Source: Nitrococcus mobilis Nb-231 (lineage in GTDB: Bacteria; Pseudomonadota; Gammaproteobacteria; Nitrococcales; Nitrococcaceae). Taken from it: a stretch of 64,000 nucleotides of DNA. A model generated the notes under the pieces. That model was given only the letters and a program-made list of their open reading frames with translations. It did not search any database and was not told the origin of the DNA. Below are positions 45,527 to 55,001 of this stretch, one piece after another. The stretch spans positions 871,671 to 935,670 of the forward strand of contig NZ_CH672427.1 in NCBI RefSeq assembly GCF_000153205.1, read 5' to 3'. Position numbers and translations under genes: made by a program. The first letter of the stretch is position 1. The number at the start of each line of letters is the position of its first letter.

Positions 45527-47092
45527 ATGGGTTGCCTGGTCCGAATCTTGAAGTGCGTCGCCGCCTGCATTGTTGCGACGCTCCTACTCCTTCTTATGAT
45601 CGGCTGGTGCAGCAAGTTGCCTTCGCTCGAGGGCCGCACCACTTCCACCGCTCTACTGGATACCGCTGATACACGGCTCGGAAAATCCATCACGCCGCTG
45701 GTTGAAGCGCATCCCAGGCTCTGTGGAATTTATCCGCTGGCGGATTCGCGCGATGCCTTTGCCGTGCGTGCGCGCTTGGCCGAAGTCGCGGAGCGGACGC
45801 TGGATGTTCAATATTACATCTGGCAGAACGACATGACAGGCACGCTGTTGTTCGAGGCTCTGCACGCGGCGGCGGATCGCGGCGTTCGTGTCCGCTTTCT
45901 CTTGGACGATAATACAACCCAGGGTCTCGACCCGATCCTCGCCGCGCTGGATTCGCACCCGAATATCGAAGTGAGGTTATTCAATCCGTTTGTCATTCGC
46001 AAGCCGCGGATCGGTTATCTGGCCGACTTTTCGCGCGCGAACAGGCGCATGCACAACAAGTCATTCACCGTCGATAATCAGGTCACCGTTATCGGCGGCC
46101 GCAACATCGGCGACGAATATTTTGGCGCGGCGGAGGAGGGTTTGCTGTTCGTCGATCTCGATGTCGTGGCGGTAGGACCGGTTGTGACGGAGGTATCGAA
46201 AGATTTCGATCGGTATTGGGCGTCTGCTTCCTCTTATCCGCTCGATCGCATCGTCCAGTCTGTTGAGTCAGCGCGAATCGCGGACGTCGCTGAGGCGGCG
46301 GCTCGCGTCGAGAACGACCCGGCGGCGCTGGCTTACACCGCCGCCATTCGCGATTCTCCTTTCATCCGTGCAGTAATGGAGAGGCGACTCGATTTCGAAT
46401 GGGCGGTCACGCGCATGATCAGTGATGATCCAGCCAAGGGCCTAGGGCGTGCTCCCTCGCAAGAGCTGTTTCATCACCAGCTGACGAGAATCATTGGCCA
46501 CCCGGTCTCTGATCTGGAACTGGTCGCCCCATATCTTGTTCCCGGGGAGATTGGCACCGACTCATTTGCCTCGATGGCCAGGCGCGGCGTCAAAATCAAG
46601 ATGCTAACCAACTCACTGCAAGCTTCCGATGTGCCGGCGGTCTACTCCGGCTTTGCGAAACGGCGCAAGCCTCTACTCAAAGCCGGTATCACCCTTTACG
46701 AAATGCGGCGCTTATCGCCGGATGCCGGCGAGCGCGAACTCACCGGGCCGTTCGGTAGCTCCGGTTCCAGCCTGCACGCGAAGACGTTCTCGGTGGATCG
46801 CTCGCGTTTTTTCGTCGGCTCGTTCAATTTCGATCCGCGGTCGCGGAAGCTGAACACGGAACTCGGATTCGTCATCGACAGTCCGGTGCTGGCCCGAATA
46901 ATTGAAGCCGCATTTCACGACAGCATCCCGGCAAATTCCTACCAAGTGCATCTATCGAGCACCGGACAACTGTATTGGACCGAGCATCGCGATGACCGGG
47001 TGCTGCGATACAATCGCGAGCCGGGCACGAGTTGGTGGTTGCGAGCAGCCATTTGGTTTCTGTCGCTCTTACCGATCGAGTGGCTCTTGTGA
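45527..47092 (+). CDS. Phospholipase D family protein (ClsC/YmdC-like)
   Basis: A 521-residue protein anchored by an N-terminal helix (CIVATLLLLLMIGWCSKLP), with two HKD motifs: HNKSFTVDNQVTVIGGRNIG and HAKTFSVDRSRFFVGSFNFD. Each half also has the partner strand (ERTLDVQYYIWQNDMTG and VSDLELVAPYLVPGE). The layout and length fit periplasm-facing cardiolipin-synthase-like PLD proteins (ClsC/YmdC group), which act on phosphatidylglycerol. It stands alone, with the preceding gene 150 bases away. Confidence 0.88.
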   Translation: MGCLVRILKCVAACIVATLLLLLMIGWCSKLPSLEGRTTSTALLDTADTRLGKSITPLVEAHPRLCGIYPLADSRDAFAVRARLAEVAERTLDVQYYIWQNDMTGTLLFEALHAAADRGVRVRFLLDDNTTQGLDPILAALDSHPNIEVRLFNPFVIRKPRIGYLADFSRANRRMHNKSFTVDNQVTVIGGRNIGDEYFGAAEEGLLFVDLDVVAVGPVVTEVSKDFDRYWASASSYPLDRIVQSVESARIADVAEAAARVENDPAALAYTAAIRDSPFIRAVMERRLDFEWAVTRMISDDPAKGLGRAPSQELFHHQLTRIIGHPVSDLELVAPYLVPGEIGTDSFASMARRGVKIKMLTNSLQASDVPAVYSGFAKRRKPLLKAGITLYEMRRLSPDAGERELTGPFGSSGSSLHAKTFSVDRSRFFVGSFNFDPRSRKLNTELGFVIDSPVLARIIEAAFHDSIPANSYQVHLSSTGQLYWTEHRDDRVLRYNREPGTSWWLRAAIWFLSLLPIEWLL

Positions 47093-47436
47093 TTACGGCA
47101 CAGTCACCGCTGCTCGGCCCGTGCGTTTACCCAACGAAAGAACTGCCGCCAGGGTTGCTGGCCAGCAGTAGTTATGGGATGCGAAATTGTTCTGTGGCCG
47201 GAAGCGATTCGCCTTCTTCGCGAGCACCGACTCCAAGAGCCGGATCAACTTCCTCGAGTTGCTGCGCGCCGGCGAGAAGCGCTACGTCCTCAACCACCAA
47301 GGGCTCGCCTACCTGCGTGCCCAGGGTTGGCGCAGGCGGTGCTGGCGCAACTACGCGCGCGGTGTCCAGGTAAGCGCACGCCGCGCCGCCACAGATCGGT
47401 CTGTAGGCGAGCAGCTCCGCCGCCGGGTTGCTGGGG
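47093..47436. other. Fragment-rich stretch without an intact gene
   Basis: Between the PLD gene and the IS orfA fragment. A plus-strand frame around 47187-47340 reads RFAFFASTDSKSRINFLELL RAG-like sequence reminiscent of transposase or IS-accessory proteins, but it has no clear start and ends in scrambled sequence. It is most likely IS debris fused to the orfA fragment read from the other strand. Confidence 0.4.
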
Positions 47437-47699
47437 ATAGTGGCGCGTTCGAGCTCGTGCTCGTTCATGGCCGCCGTCTCCAGCACCGCCGCAAACTTGT
47501 CTCTCGCCGTCCAGCCCTCGGGGCCATCGGCATGAACATCGGGCGGGCGCTGGCCGCGATTACGAGCCTGTTTGCGCCAGTTATAGATCATCGCCGTAGA
47601 CACGCCTTCCTCGGCAGCAACCTCGGAGACCGTGCGGTTACTCGGTGGCATCAGCTTGACCAGTGCCGCCGCCCTGCGCTCGTCAGGATACTTGGACAT
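47437..47699 (-). pseudogene. Transposase OrfA (IS3-like HTH) N-terminal fragment
   Basis: The first ~87 residues read MSKYPDERRAAALVKLMPPS, TVSEVAAEEGVSTAMIYNWR, EGWTARDKFAAVLETAAMNE, the helix-turn-helix part of IS3-type OrfA proteins. After NEHELERA the frame continues into sequence of alien composition (antisense to the debris at 47187), so the protein is truncated and no OrfB follows. The ATG at 47699 is the natural start. Confidence 0.7.
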
Positions 47700-47753
47700 C
47701 GTTTCCCCTATCGCCCCCCATCTTTATTAGAAGGATAACTCGGTGACACACAT

Positions 47754-48235
47754 CTATCCTGATAGGGAGAGGGATAGACCAAGGGCTACGCGATCGGGAT
47801 GGTTCAACAGCCTCGGAGCATTGCACTGTAGCGGATAGACAAACACCCGCTTGGGGCGCTCGGGGGTGTTGCTGTAGCCACCCCGGATGCGGCCAAAGCC
47901 GCGGGTCAGGCCCAATTCGAGCCAGTTCGCGGCGCGGTAGACGCCGCCGTGGAAACGACAGGGATCGACAAAAGTCTCCAACAACAACAGCCGATGCCCG
48001 AAGCGCTGTTGCCAATCCGCGGCCGCGCGGCGGGCCAGGTCGCGACGTACCACCGCGTCTCGCCAATCTTGGGCAGCGCGCCGAGGTAATGATGCGCCGC
48101 CATCTGAGCCTGATAGCGAGACTCCTCATGGCGTTCGACCGGGCGGACGATGAGATCGGATAAGATGGGTGCGACAACTGGAAAAGGCTGTGTGATGCGG
48201 TCTTTGTAGCCGCCTGCGATCCAGAAGTTCAGCAA
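47754..48235 (-). pseudogene. DUF4338 (DruA-type) gene with internal deletion and frameshift
   Basis: The 5' part encodes SDLIVRPVERHEESRYQAQM and AAHHYLGALPKIGETRWYV, the start of a DUF4338 domain. About 150 expected residues are missing, and in another frame the 3' part continues DLARRAAADWQQRFGHRLLL, LETFVDPCRFHGGVYRAANW and PKRVFVYPLQCNAPRLLN. DUF4338 proteins include DruA of the Druantia anti-phage system, but many are multi-copy orphan genes. The tail is homologous to the fragment inside the 111-bp element at 42114. Confidence 0.8.
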
Positions 48236-48430
48236 CTGGCCTTAACTCTTTGCTAGGACTGGCCTGTCTGTGTAGAACAAATTAGTCCTGGCCTGAAATG
48301 GGTCCGAGGGCGACAATCTCGACGCGTCGCTGTATCTTGTAAGTAATTCGTTTGTCTCGGACCCCCGCGCCGACGGCGCCGTGTGATTCCACGTCATATA
48401 ACCAGGTATCGCACGCCCCTCCGCGAGGCA

Positions 48431-49135
48431 ATGGAAGTGACCAGATCGTCTCTGCAGCCGCTACGGACGTTCGATTCACCATGCGCTCACCACCTCTCTC
48501 TGGCGGCTTTCCTTCTTATACTCGTGGGCATCAATGCACCAGCGGACTATCAGCCCATCGCCCTAGCGAAGTTATTCGGGGGTTCGGAGCTTATCGTTCT
48601 CGGCACAATCGAGGGTGTCGGTGACGACAGCTTCACCTTGCGAGCGACTGAAGTGTACGCCGGCAGCATCGAAGATGCGCCCGTGGAGGTGAGAAAGTAC
48701 GCGGACTGGACCGGCGGGCGTCGCTGGAGCGCGTATCGCGTCGGCCAGACCGTTCTATTGTTCCTCAGGAAGCCCGCGGCAGACGAGAAGGCCGCCGGCG
48801 ATTACTGGCAGATCAGGGGCTTTGGCGGCGAGGGCGAGATGCCGATAGACGGCGGTGCCGTCTTCCCGCACGGCCTCAACCTCGATGGGTTCCGGCGGCA
48901 GATATTCAAGGTCGATAGCGGTGAACTTTACGGCTATCGCTTCGATCTGGATACGTTCACATCGGCGCTGAAGGGTTACCTGAGTTGCTTCGGTTCGCCG
49001 CAGCAAGCAGCTGCCGAAGGCATCGAAGAGCCGGCACGCGAATGCGCCGACAGTGAGCTTGCATCCTATCGGGCGACATCTGCGTTGCATCGCTATCTGG
49101 CGTCATCAAGATCACGTGATAACCAAGTGAGGTGA
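48431..49135 (+). CDS. Secreted protein of unknown function upstream of the metzincin gene
   Basis: The product has an N-terminal segment with a hydrophobic stretch (HHLSLAAFLLILVGINAPA), which looks like a signal peptide, then a beta-rich region (GGSELIVLGTIEGVGDDSFT, LRATEVYAGSIEDAPVEVRK, YRVGQTVLLFLRKP) resembling an OB-like or small beta-barrel fold. The ATG at 48431 is preferred over the GTG at 48383, though neither has a strong ribosome binding site. It is about 110 bases before the secreted protease gene, on the same strand, so it could be its chaperone, substrate or inhibitor. No family recognised. Confidence 0.55.
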   Translation: MEVTRSSLQPLRTFDSPCAHHLSLAAFLLILVGINAPADYQPIALAKLFGGSELIVLGTIEGVGDDSFTLRATEVYAGSIEDAPVEVRKYADWTGGRRWSAYRVGQTVLLFLRKPAADEKAAGDYWQIRGFGGEGEMPIDGGAVFPHGLNLDGFRRQIFKVDSGELYGYRFDLDTFTSALKGYLSCFGSPQQAAAEGIEEPARECADSELASYRATSALHRYLASSRSRDNQVR

Positions 49136-49243
49136 GTAGACGGCCCCGCCGTTCGCGCGAGAGCGTGGGGGATACAAGGAGAGTCGAGCAGAAATACCGG
49201 GGCAAGAAGCATGGACCACCATGTTCTTATCGGGAGTACTGCC

Positions 49244-51988
49244 ATGCAAGAACAAAATTACCAGGAATGTCCCGTCACCGCGCGATCTGCGGCCGATGAC
49301 GGCCGGCGCAAGCACGAAATCGCGCCTCCGAGGTTCGGTCCTCTGCCAACCATCTTGGCAGGTCTATTGATCAGCTTGTCGATCGTATCGTCCCCGCGGG
49401 CTGCAGTCGTGGACTGCCAGGCGAATCGTCCCGGTGCGGGCAGTGTGCTGTACCTCTACTTCCCCACCGCGACAGACAGCGACTTTCCGGACGATCCCGG
49501 CGGGTGGGGTATCTCCACTTCACCGCTGGAGCCCTTCGATATCAATGACCTCGATCCGGGGGTCGGCAGCACCACGCAATTGCGCAACGCCATCACCGAG
49601 CGGGTGAAGACCGACTACTGTGAGTTCGACGTCCGCGTGGTGCAGACGATAAGCGCCAATGGCACCACGGATCCCCCACCGAGCGATCCGCGCTGGCAGG
49701 TCATCGGCATCGGGTCCGACACCAACCCGGACCTGTTCGGCATCGCCCAGGCCTTCGACGACTTCGACGACAACGAGATGGACTACGCGAGGGTTTGGGC
49801 GGGGAGTTTCGAGAGCTCATTCGGTGGCTCCGGTGGAGCACTGAACGGCGCCAACTCCACCCTCGCACGCTGGGCCAACGCCATCGGCGGCACGATCAGC
49901 CATGAGGGCGGCCACAATTACGGCCCCGATCACCCGGACGCCGCCCCGGTGGGATCCGAAGACGAGGAATCCAATCACCTGATGTCCACACCCTCGGGTG
50001 AGGACCGGGCTCAGGACAGGCACTTCAGCAACACCAGTTTTGAAATCCTAGCGCGAAATCTCGGCCTCTACGAGCAAACCGTCAGCAACTGGGATTTCAT
50101 CAACCCGAACGACAGCACGGCGGATGGCTTCCGGATCACCGTGCTGGTGAGGCCGGCCGACGGTACGCCGACCAAAGGATCGATGTATACGGGCGGTCTC
50201 AGCCCCTGGGGAGACGTAAGCATCAGCGGGGATGGTTCCGAGACCTTCAAAGGTGACAACTACGATCGTTTCATCATCACTTTCACCGCTGCGAAGTCCT
50301 GGGACAACGGCGCCGATGGTCAGATCCCCGCCGGCGAGGAATTCCACGTCGGCGTGGGACTGACGACGGACTATATCGTCCGCGACGTCGAGTTCACCGC
50401 GGGTGGATCGCCCATGGAACTCAAGCCGCGAGTGGTTGGGTACACGACCGGAGGATCCTTCGATCCGGCAACGGGCGGCTTCCACGTCACCTTCTCCAAC
50501 CCGGATCCGGAGAACGGACCGCTGATTCTGTCCGACTTCGTGGTGCGTTACCTGCCACGAACCGTAGACATCAATGAGATGGTGCCCGGCGGTGAGCTGA
50601 AGGGCTTTGATGGTCGGCCGGTAGAGCCGTGGGCCGTCCGCGGAACAGACCAGGACACGTTCACGGTCGTCGACACGACGGATGTGACCGTCGGTAGCCT
50701 GGCAGAGAAACGTGCCGTGGACTTCATCGCCAAGCCCCCGGCCGAATGCGGTCTGATCACGCCGCCGCCCATTCCCGATGCGATTGCACCCAATCGCATG
50801 GAATACTGCCGGAAAGGGCACGTTCTAGGGCTGTTTCCGGCAGCCCGCATCTACCTCGAAGCGACGCTGACCGATCCCCATGCCAGATATTTCGACCGCG
50901 ATCTGCAGCGGTTCGTCGTCGGACCTCTGAAGTCGCGGATCTTCGCACAGCTCTCTGGGGTGACTCCGGACCTCAACGGGAACGGTGTCGACGATGCGAT
51001 CGACATCTCGAGCGGTGCCTGCACGGACCAGAATCGGAACGGCGTGTGTGACGAGGTCGAACCAAGGTATCGGTATTCAGCCAAGGTGGTATGCGGCCTG
51101 CAGAAGGATGCGGCCGGGATGCGACTGGCTCCGGGACGTTACGCCACCGCGATCAACGTCCTCAACGCGAACAACGGCACGGCAAGGTTCAGCAAGACAT
51201 TGTCCCTGACGTTCCCGCCGGATGGCGATGAACCAGGCGAGGTGCTGTCGCTGGGCAAGGATGCGCTGGCCCCAGGCGAGGCGATGGAAGTGGACTGTAT
51301 CGATATCCGTCGGCGACTGTTCCCGACCGGGTTACCGTCCTCCTACCTCAAGGGGTTCGTCGTCCTGCGCAGTGACAAGAGCCTGGATGTCACCGCCGTC
51401 TATACTGCCAGCGGCCTGGTGCATGAGAGCAGGCGCTGTAAGGCTGACGTGGAGTGCTGCGATCACTCCGGCAAGAAGCGCCACTGCCGGCGGAAGCACG
51501 GCTGCTGTGACCAGACTCGCGGGCAGTGCTCGAAGGCGTCCCAGTGCTATCGTTGCGAGACTACCCAGCATGGCACAATCAGTATCGATGTGGAGGACAT
51601 CCGCGAGCGTTCGATCAAGCGTCAGCCGCCCACGTCCAGCTGCCCCGACCTGGTCGTGAGTGAGATAGGCACACCGAAGGTGAGCTGCCCCACCGGGGCA
51701 GGAAGCTGCAAAACCTCGGTTCGTGTCGGGATTGCCAACATAGGTAATGCCGACGCCGGACCCTTCGAGCTGCGTACGGTTTTCGATCCCAGGCAGTCGG
51801 TGGCAGTCACCTCACCCGTCCCTAGCGGGCTGGGGGCCGGGGACAATGCGTCGCTGACGGTGGTGACCCCACCCGGCGGCAATTGCTTCGACCCCAACTG
51901 CACGATTCGCGCGGACGTAGACAGCAACCAGTCCGTCAGCGAATGTGCGGAAGACAACAACAGCCGGGACGAGACAACGCAGGGCTAA
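49244..51988 (+). CDS. Secreted metzincin-like metalloprotease with Ca-binding-type and CARDB-like domains
   Basis: A 914-residue exported protein. After a ~30-residue polar leader a signal peptide is seen (ILAGLLISLSIVSSPRAA). The zinc motif HEGGHNYGPDH (residues ~220-230) fits HExxHxxGxxH/D of metzincins, and NHLMSTPSGED about 15 residues later is a Met-turn. Further on are EF-hand-like loops (TPDLNGNGVDDAID, TDQNRNGVCDEVEP), a cysteine-rich stretch (CCDHSGKKRHCRRKHGCC) and a C-terminal CARDB-like Ig domain (CPDLVVSEIGTPKVSCPTG). It probably degrades extracellular protein. GGGAG precedes the ATG at 49244; an ATG at 49211 is possible. Confidence 0.72.
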   Translation: MQEQNYQECPVTARSAADDGRRKHEIAPPRFGPLPTILAGLLISLSIVSSPRAAVVDCQANRPGAGSVLYLYFPTATDSDFPDDPGGWGISTSPLEPFDINDLDPGVGSTTQLRNAITERVKTDYCEFDVRVVQTISANGTTDPPPSDPRWQVIGIGSDTNPDLFGIAQAFDDFDDNEMDYARVWAGSFESSFGGSGGALNGANSTLARWANAIGGTISHEGGHNYGPDHPDAAPVGSEDEESNHLMSTPSGEDRAQDRHFSNTSFEILARNLGLYEQTVSNWDFINPNDSTADGFRITVLVRPADGTPTKGSMYTGGLSPWGDVSISGDGSETFKGDNYDRFIITFTAAKSWDNGADGQIPAGEEFHVGVGLTTDYIVRDVEFTAGGSPMELKPRVVGYTTGGSFDPATGGFHVTFSNPDPENGPLILSDFVVRYLPRTVDINEMVPGGELKGFDGRPVEPWAVRGTDQDTFTVVDTTDVTVGSLAEKRAVDFIAKPPAECGLITPPPIPDAIAPNRMEYCRKGHVLGLFPAARIYLEATLTDPHARYFDRDLQRFVVGPLKSRIFAQLSGVTPDLNGNGVDDAIDISSGACTDQNRNGVCDEVEPRYRYSAKVVCGLQKDAAGMRLAPGRYATAINVLNANNGTARFSKTLSLTFPPDGDEPGEVLSLGKDALAPGEAMEVDCIDIRRRLFPTGLPSSYLKGFVVLRSDKSLDVTAVYTASGLVHESRRCKADVECCDHSGKKRHCRRKHGCCDQTRGQCSKASQCYRCETTQHGTISIDVEDIRERSIKRQPPTSSCPDLVVSEIGTPKVSCPTGAGSCKTSVRVGIANIGNADAGPFELRTVFDPRQSVAVTSPVPSGLGAGDNASLTVVTPPGGNCFDPNCTIRADVDSNQSVSECAEDNNSRDETTQG

Positions 51989-52037
51989 GCGGTGACCGGG
52001 TCAAACTGAACCACAGCTATATTCTGCTGCGGGCGGG

Positions 52038-52068
52038 AGCCCCGATCGACAGGTCGGGGCTTCTTCTT
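52038..52068 (+). terminator. Terminator after the metzincin gene
   Basis: AGCCCCGA (52038-52045) pairs with TCGGGGCT (52054-52061) over an eight-base loop, followed by TCTTCTT. Position 50 bases after the stop codon supports a terminator. Confidence 0.65.
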
Positions 52069-52228
52069 GAGCTGCGCGGAGTCGAATTCGAGCCTGACGC
52101 GATACGCGAGCATCAGCGCAGCGGCGATCTGACCCGCTTTCACGGGGTATTTGCGCCGAATAGCAAACACCGCGCACTGGTGGCATCGGCGGGCCTGTAG
52201 TCGAGGTGAATTTGAGTGGCGCAATGCC

Positions 52229-52320
52229 GGCCCGAGGCACTTCACGGGTCAGACCAACGGCCGACCGACGAAAGCGAAGATGGGGTGCTGTCGAAGGAAA
52301 GGCCATCTATACTGCTTATA
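52229..52320. repeat. Imperfect ~90-bp direct repeat, left copy
   Basis: From GGCCCGAGGCACTTC to TCTATACTGCTTATA, matches the segment at 54913-55001 at roughly 70% by eye with a short gap. It sits about 190 bases before the 781-residue protein gene. The rest of the 51989-52504 stretch, apart from the terminator, holds no clear gene. Confidence 0.55.
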
Positions 52321-52504
52321 TCAATCGGCTGCAAGTTCATAATACGCTCTAGATCTTCTGCCATCATCAGCACCAGCCGCAGCGCCATCCTGGGCGTGGT
52401 GCCATTGCGACGCACCGCTTGCGCCAGATCGCTGCCGGCCGCCGCCCTAGCGATATCGCCGGATACCTCGGCCGGACGCTGACGAAGAGGGAAAGGAGGA
52501 CGAG

Positions 52505-54850
52505 ATGATCTCCTCGGACTTCGAGTACCGGCTCTACAGCGGCTCCGTAGCCGGGGTACCCATCGACCTGGCCCTCGCCACCGAGCTGAACGAGTTCATC
52601 GGCGGCCTCCGGCTCGCCACCGGGCGATCGATCCGCGACCAACTCGCCGACTTCTTCGCCGATCAGAACCTCACCTGGAGCTTCTTCGGAAACGAGTTCG
52701 ACCTTCGCCCCACCATCGACGACGCCATCGCCAACGTCGATGCCGCTCTCACCTTCGACCCCATCGAGCTCTTCTTGGGCCAAGGGCGCTGGCCGCTGAT
52801 CGGCCCCGTTTACGCTCGGCTGCGCTTCTACTTCGTGAGCGGGTTCGAGCTGCGGCTGCCCGAGGAGAAGGCCCTCGCCAACTGGCCCGACCTGCCGGCC
52901 CTGTTGGATCCGGACGCCGACCAGCTCCGGATCCAACTCAACGTGGAGCAGATCAGCTTGCTCGACGCGGGGCTCCGGGTCCATATATACAACCCCTTCA
53001 AAAACGAATGGCCTGAGCTGTTCACGGTGCCGCTGCTCTCGGGCACCGGGCTCTACGACGTCGCCACGCGAGTGGCACTCGGGCTCAGCGTCGAGCCGGA
53101 TGCGTATGTGATCGGCGCGGGCACGGGCCAACGGTTTCGGCCCGTCGTCCCGACGATTCTCCAGCGCGACTCCACCATCGACCGTGCCGAGTTCCGCTTC
53201 GGCCAGGTAGACGAGTGGGTGATCCTGGCGCTGGGATTCCTCTTCGGGCTGATGGGCACCCTCACCGCCGTGTTCCTGAGTCAGCTGCAGGTGGCGCTGG
53301 GCGAGCGGGTGCTCCAGAAAATCGAGGACGATCTCGAGGCCAAGCTGGCGGAGATCGACACCCCCACGATCTTCGATTTCCCCTCCATCGCGAAGTACGG
53401 GGCGGCCTTCGAGCGCCCGGTGACGGAGCAGGTGACCTTCGAGTACCGGCCGGGGATAGACGTCGTGGGCGGGCCGCAGAACCAGCGTGCGATCCACTTC
53501 CGGCACGAGGAGCCGGAGGATCCGCCGGACGGCGGCGGGTTCGACCCTCGCGATCTCTTCGACCCGGACAGCTTCACCAACCCGTTCGACCGGATCCACG
53601 ACTACGTGGACGTAGGCGACCTAATCGTGGACCTGTTCGACGTTTACGTCCCGATCCCGGACTACACGACGGCCATCGTGCCCCGCCAGGAAGTGGACGC
53701 CGCGGTGAGGCAGCTCGCGACCCCCCGCTTCCGCCTCCGCGACCGCGCCCTCCTGCACCTCCTGGCAGACGGGCTCCCTGCGCCGCTCCTGAGCGGGCTC
53801 CGCTGGTCCCAAGTGGACGTCCGCCGGCGGATCGTCGAGATCGGACCGCAAGGACGTACCCGGAGCCTCAAGATCAGCGCAGAGAGCGCAACGACGCTCC
53901 GGCTCTGGCGCGAGGGCCAAGCCCGATACCTGGCGCTGCCTGCCCTCCGGAATAGCCCGACGCGAGTCTTTCCCACTCCACAGGGCCTGCCCTTGGGTGA
54001 CCGCGGCATCGTCGCGGTGCTGCTCGCCTATGACCGATGGAAGGACATCCTGGACGGCTGGGAGGATCCGTGGGCCGAGCGGTACCGTACGGCCCCGCCC
54101 CTGCCGGACACGCTCGACACGCTCCTCGCCCTAGGCTATGCCGTCAACTTCGTCGTCCCCAACGTGCAATATGCCTTCCTCCACGCCGCGGACGGCTTCG
54201 CCCTCGTGTCGCCGGAGCTCGCGACCACCGATTACACCGGGGTCTACCCCCTGCCCCCGGACCAGGAGTTCGTCGTCCGCGCTCTCACGCCGCCGGACCC
54301 GCCACCGGTCGAGTTCTTCGACCCGACCGATCGCCCTCGGCTACGGCTCGCCACCCTGCCGCTGGAGCTGGAGCTGGCCGGCGCTGTGCAGGCACCCCTC
54401 CGGGCCACCGCGCGGGTCCGCGCCGATCTCGCGATTCGATTCCATCGCTGCCCAAGCTGCGTGGCCGGAAAGGAGGACCTGTTCCAGGACCTGCTCCGGA
54501 ACCTGCTCTGTCTCCAGGACGTGGGTCTGGTCGAGCTCCAGGGCAACCCGGCCGAGTTGCTCCAGTGCCTGATCCACCGGCACGCGATCGCGCTGATCCC
54601 GAGCGCCGAGGAAGGGGCAGCGACGGTCGAGAGCGTCGCCATCGACGACCCCGGGGGCTTCCCTCCAGGGTCGGCGGCGGAGTTGGCGGCGCTGCTCACG
54701 GCGACCCTGCCGCTCGTGCTCAGCCGAGCCATCCCGGTGCCCGTCCTCTTCGACTTCTTCCACCGGATTCCACTCGGCTCGCGCAACCGCGAGGCCGAGA
54801 CCCTGGCGGCGAAGAGCGGCTGGTTAACGCTGGTGCAGCCGCTGGTGTAG
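52505..54850 (+). CDS. 781-residue protein of unknown function with a degenerate recombinase-like segment
   Basis: No family recognised for the whole. Residues ~1-230 are acidic and look like a beta-rich domain (ELFLGQGRWPLIGPVYARLR). One hydrophobic helix lies at ~238-265 (WVILALGFLFGLMGTLTAVF). Residues ~407-500 resemble the first half of a tyrosine recombinase catalytic domain (RDRALLHLLADGLPAPLLSG, LRWSQVDVRRRIVEIGPQGR, TRSLKISAESATTLRLWREG), but the catalytic Arg is absent ('GLPAP') and the HxxR...Y half is missing. AGGAGG is followed closely by the ATG. The reverse-strand frame over the same bases has no natural composition. Confidence 0.6.
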   Translation: MISSDFEYRLYSGSVAGVPIDLALATELNEFIGGLRLATGRSIRDQLADFFADQNLTWSFFGNEFDLRPTIDDAIANVDAALTFDPIELFLGQGRWPLIGPVYARLRFYFVSGFELRLPEEKALANWPDLPALLDPDADQLRIQLNVEQISLLDAGLRVHIYNPFKNEWPELFTVPLLSGTGLYDVATRVALGLSVEPDAYVIGAGTGQRFRPVVPTILQRDSTIDRAEFRFGQVDEWVILALGFLFGLMGTLTAVFLSQLQVALGERVLQKIEDDLEAKLAEIDTPTIFDFPSIAKYGAAFERPVTEQVTFEYRPGIDVVGGPQNQRAIHFRHEEPEDPPDGGGFDPRDLFDPDSFTNPFDRIHDYVDVGDLIVDLFDVYVPIPDYTTAIVPRQEVDAAVRQLATPRFRLRDRALLHLLADGLPAPLLSGLRWSQVDVRRRIVEIGPQGRTRSLKISAESATTLRLWREGQARYLALPALRNSPTRVFPTPQGLPLGDRGIVAVLLAYDRWKDILDGWEDPWAERYRTAPPLPDTLDTLLALGYAVNFVVPNVQYAFLHAADGFALVSPELATTDYTGVYPLPPDQEFVVRALTPPDPPPVEFFDPTDRPRLRLATLPLELELAGAVQAPLRATARVRADLAIRFHRCPSCVAGKEDLFQDLLRNLLCLQDVGLVELQGNPAELLQCLIHRHAIALIPSAEEGAATVESVAIDDPGGFPPGSAAELAALLTATLPLVLSRAIPVPVLFDFFHRIPLGSRNREAETLAAKSGWLTLVQPLV

Positions 54851-54912
54851 AGGATATGGCCACTCGGATGACGGGGTGGGAAAGGGGGGGCGGATTCGGG
54901 CCATGGAAAACC

Positions 54913-55001
54913 GGTCCGAGCCACTTCGCGGATCAGATCGACGATCGGGCGCAGGCGAGGAGATGATTCTGTCGGACGAGAAGGGGTCTATACTGCCTAT
55001 A
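54913..55001. repeat. Imperfect ~90-bp direct repeat, right copy
   Basis: From GGTCCGAGCCACTTCG to TCTATACTGCCTATA, aligned with the left copy at 52229-52320. It ends in the same TCTATACTGC-TATA string, which looks promoter-like. The remainder of 54851-55377 has no convincing gene; a frame open from 55096 lacks a usable start until 55378. Confidence 0.55.

Noticed and set aside
47754-48235. Interpretation of the DUF4338 gene as an active Druantia defence gene
   Set aside because: The gene is internally deleted and frameshifted, and no other druantia genes (druB-E) are present.
52367-53599. Long minus-strand open frame (410 codons) opposite the 781-residue gene
   Set aside because: Its composition (Glu/Gln/Arg/His-rich, no hydrophobic core) is that of a shadow, while the plus frame has a good ribosome binding site and normal protein composition.
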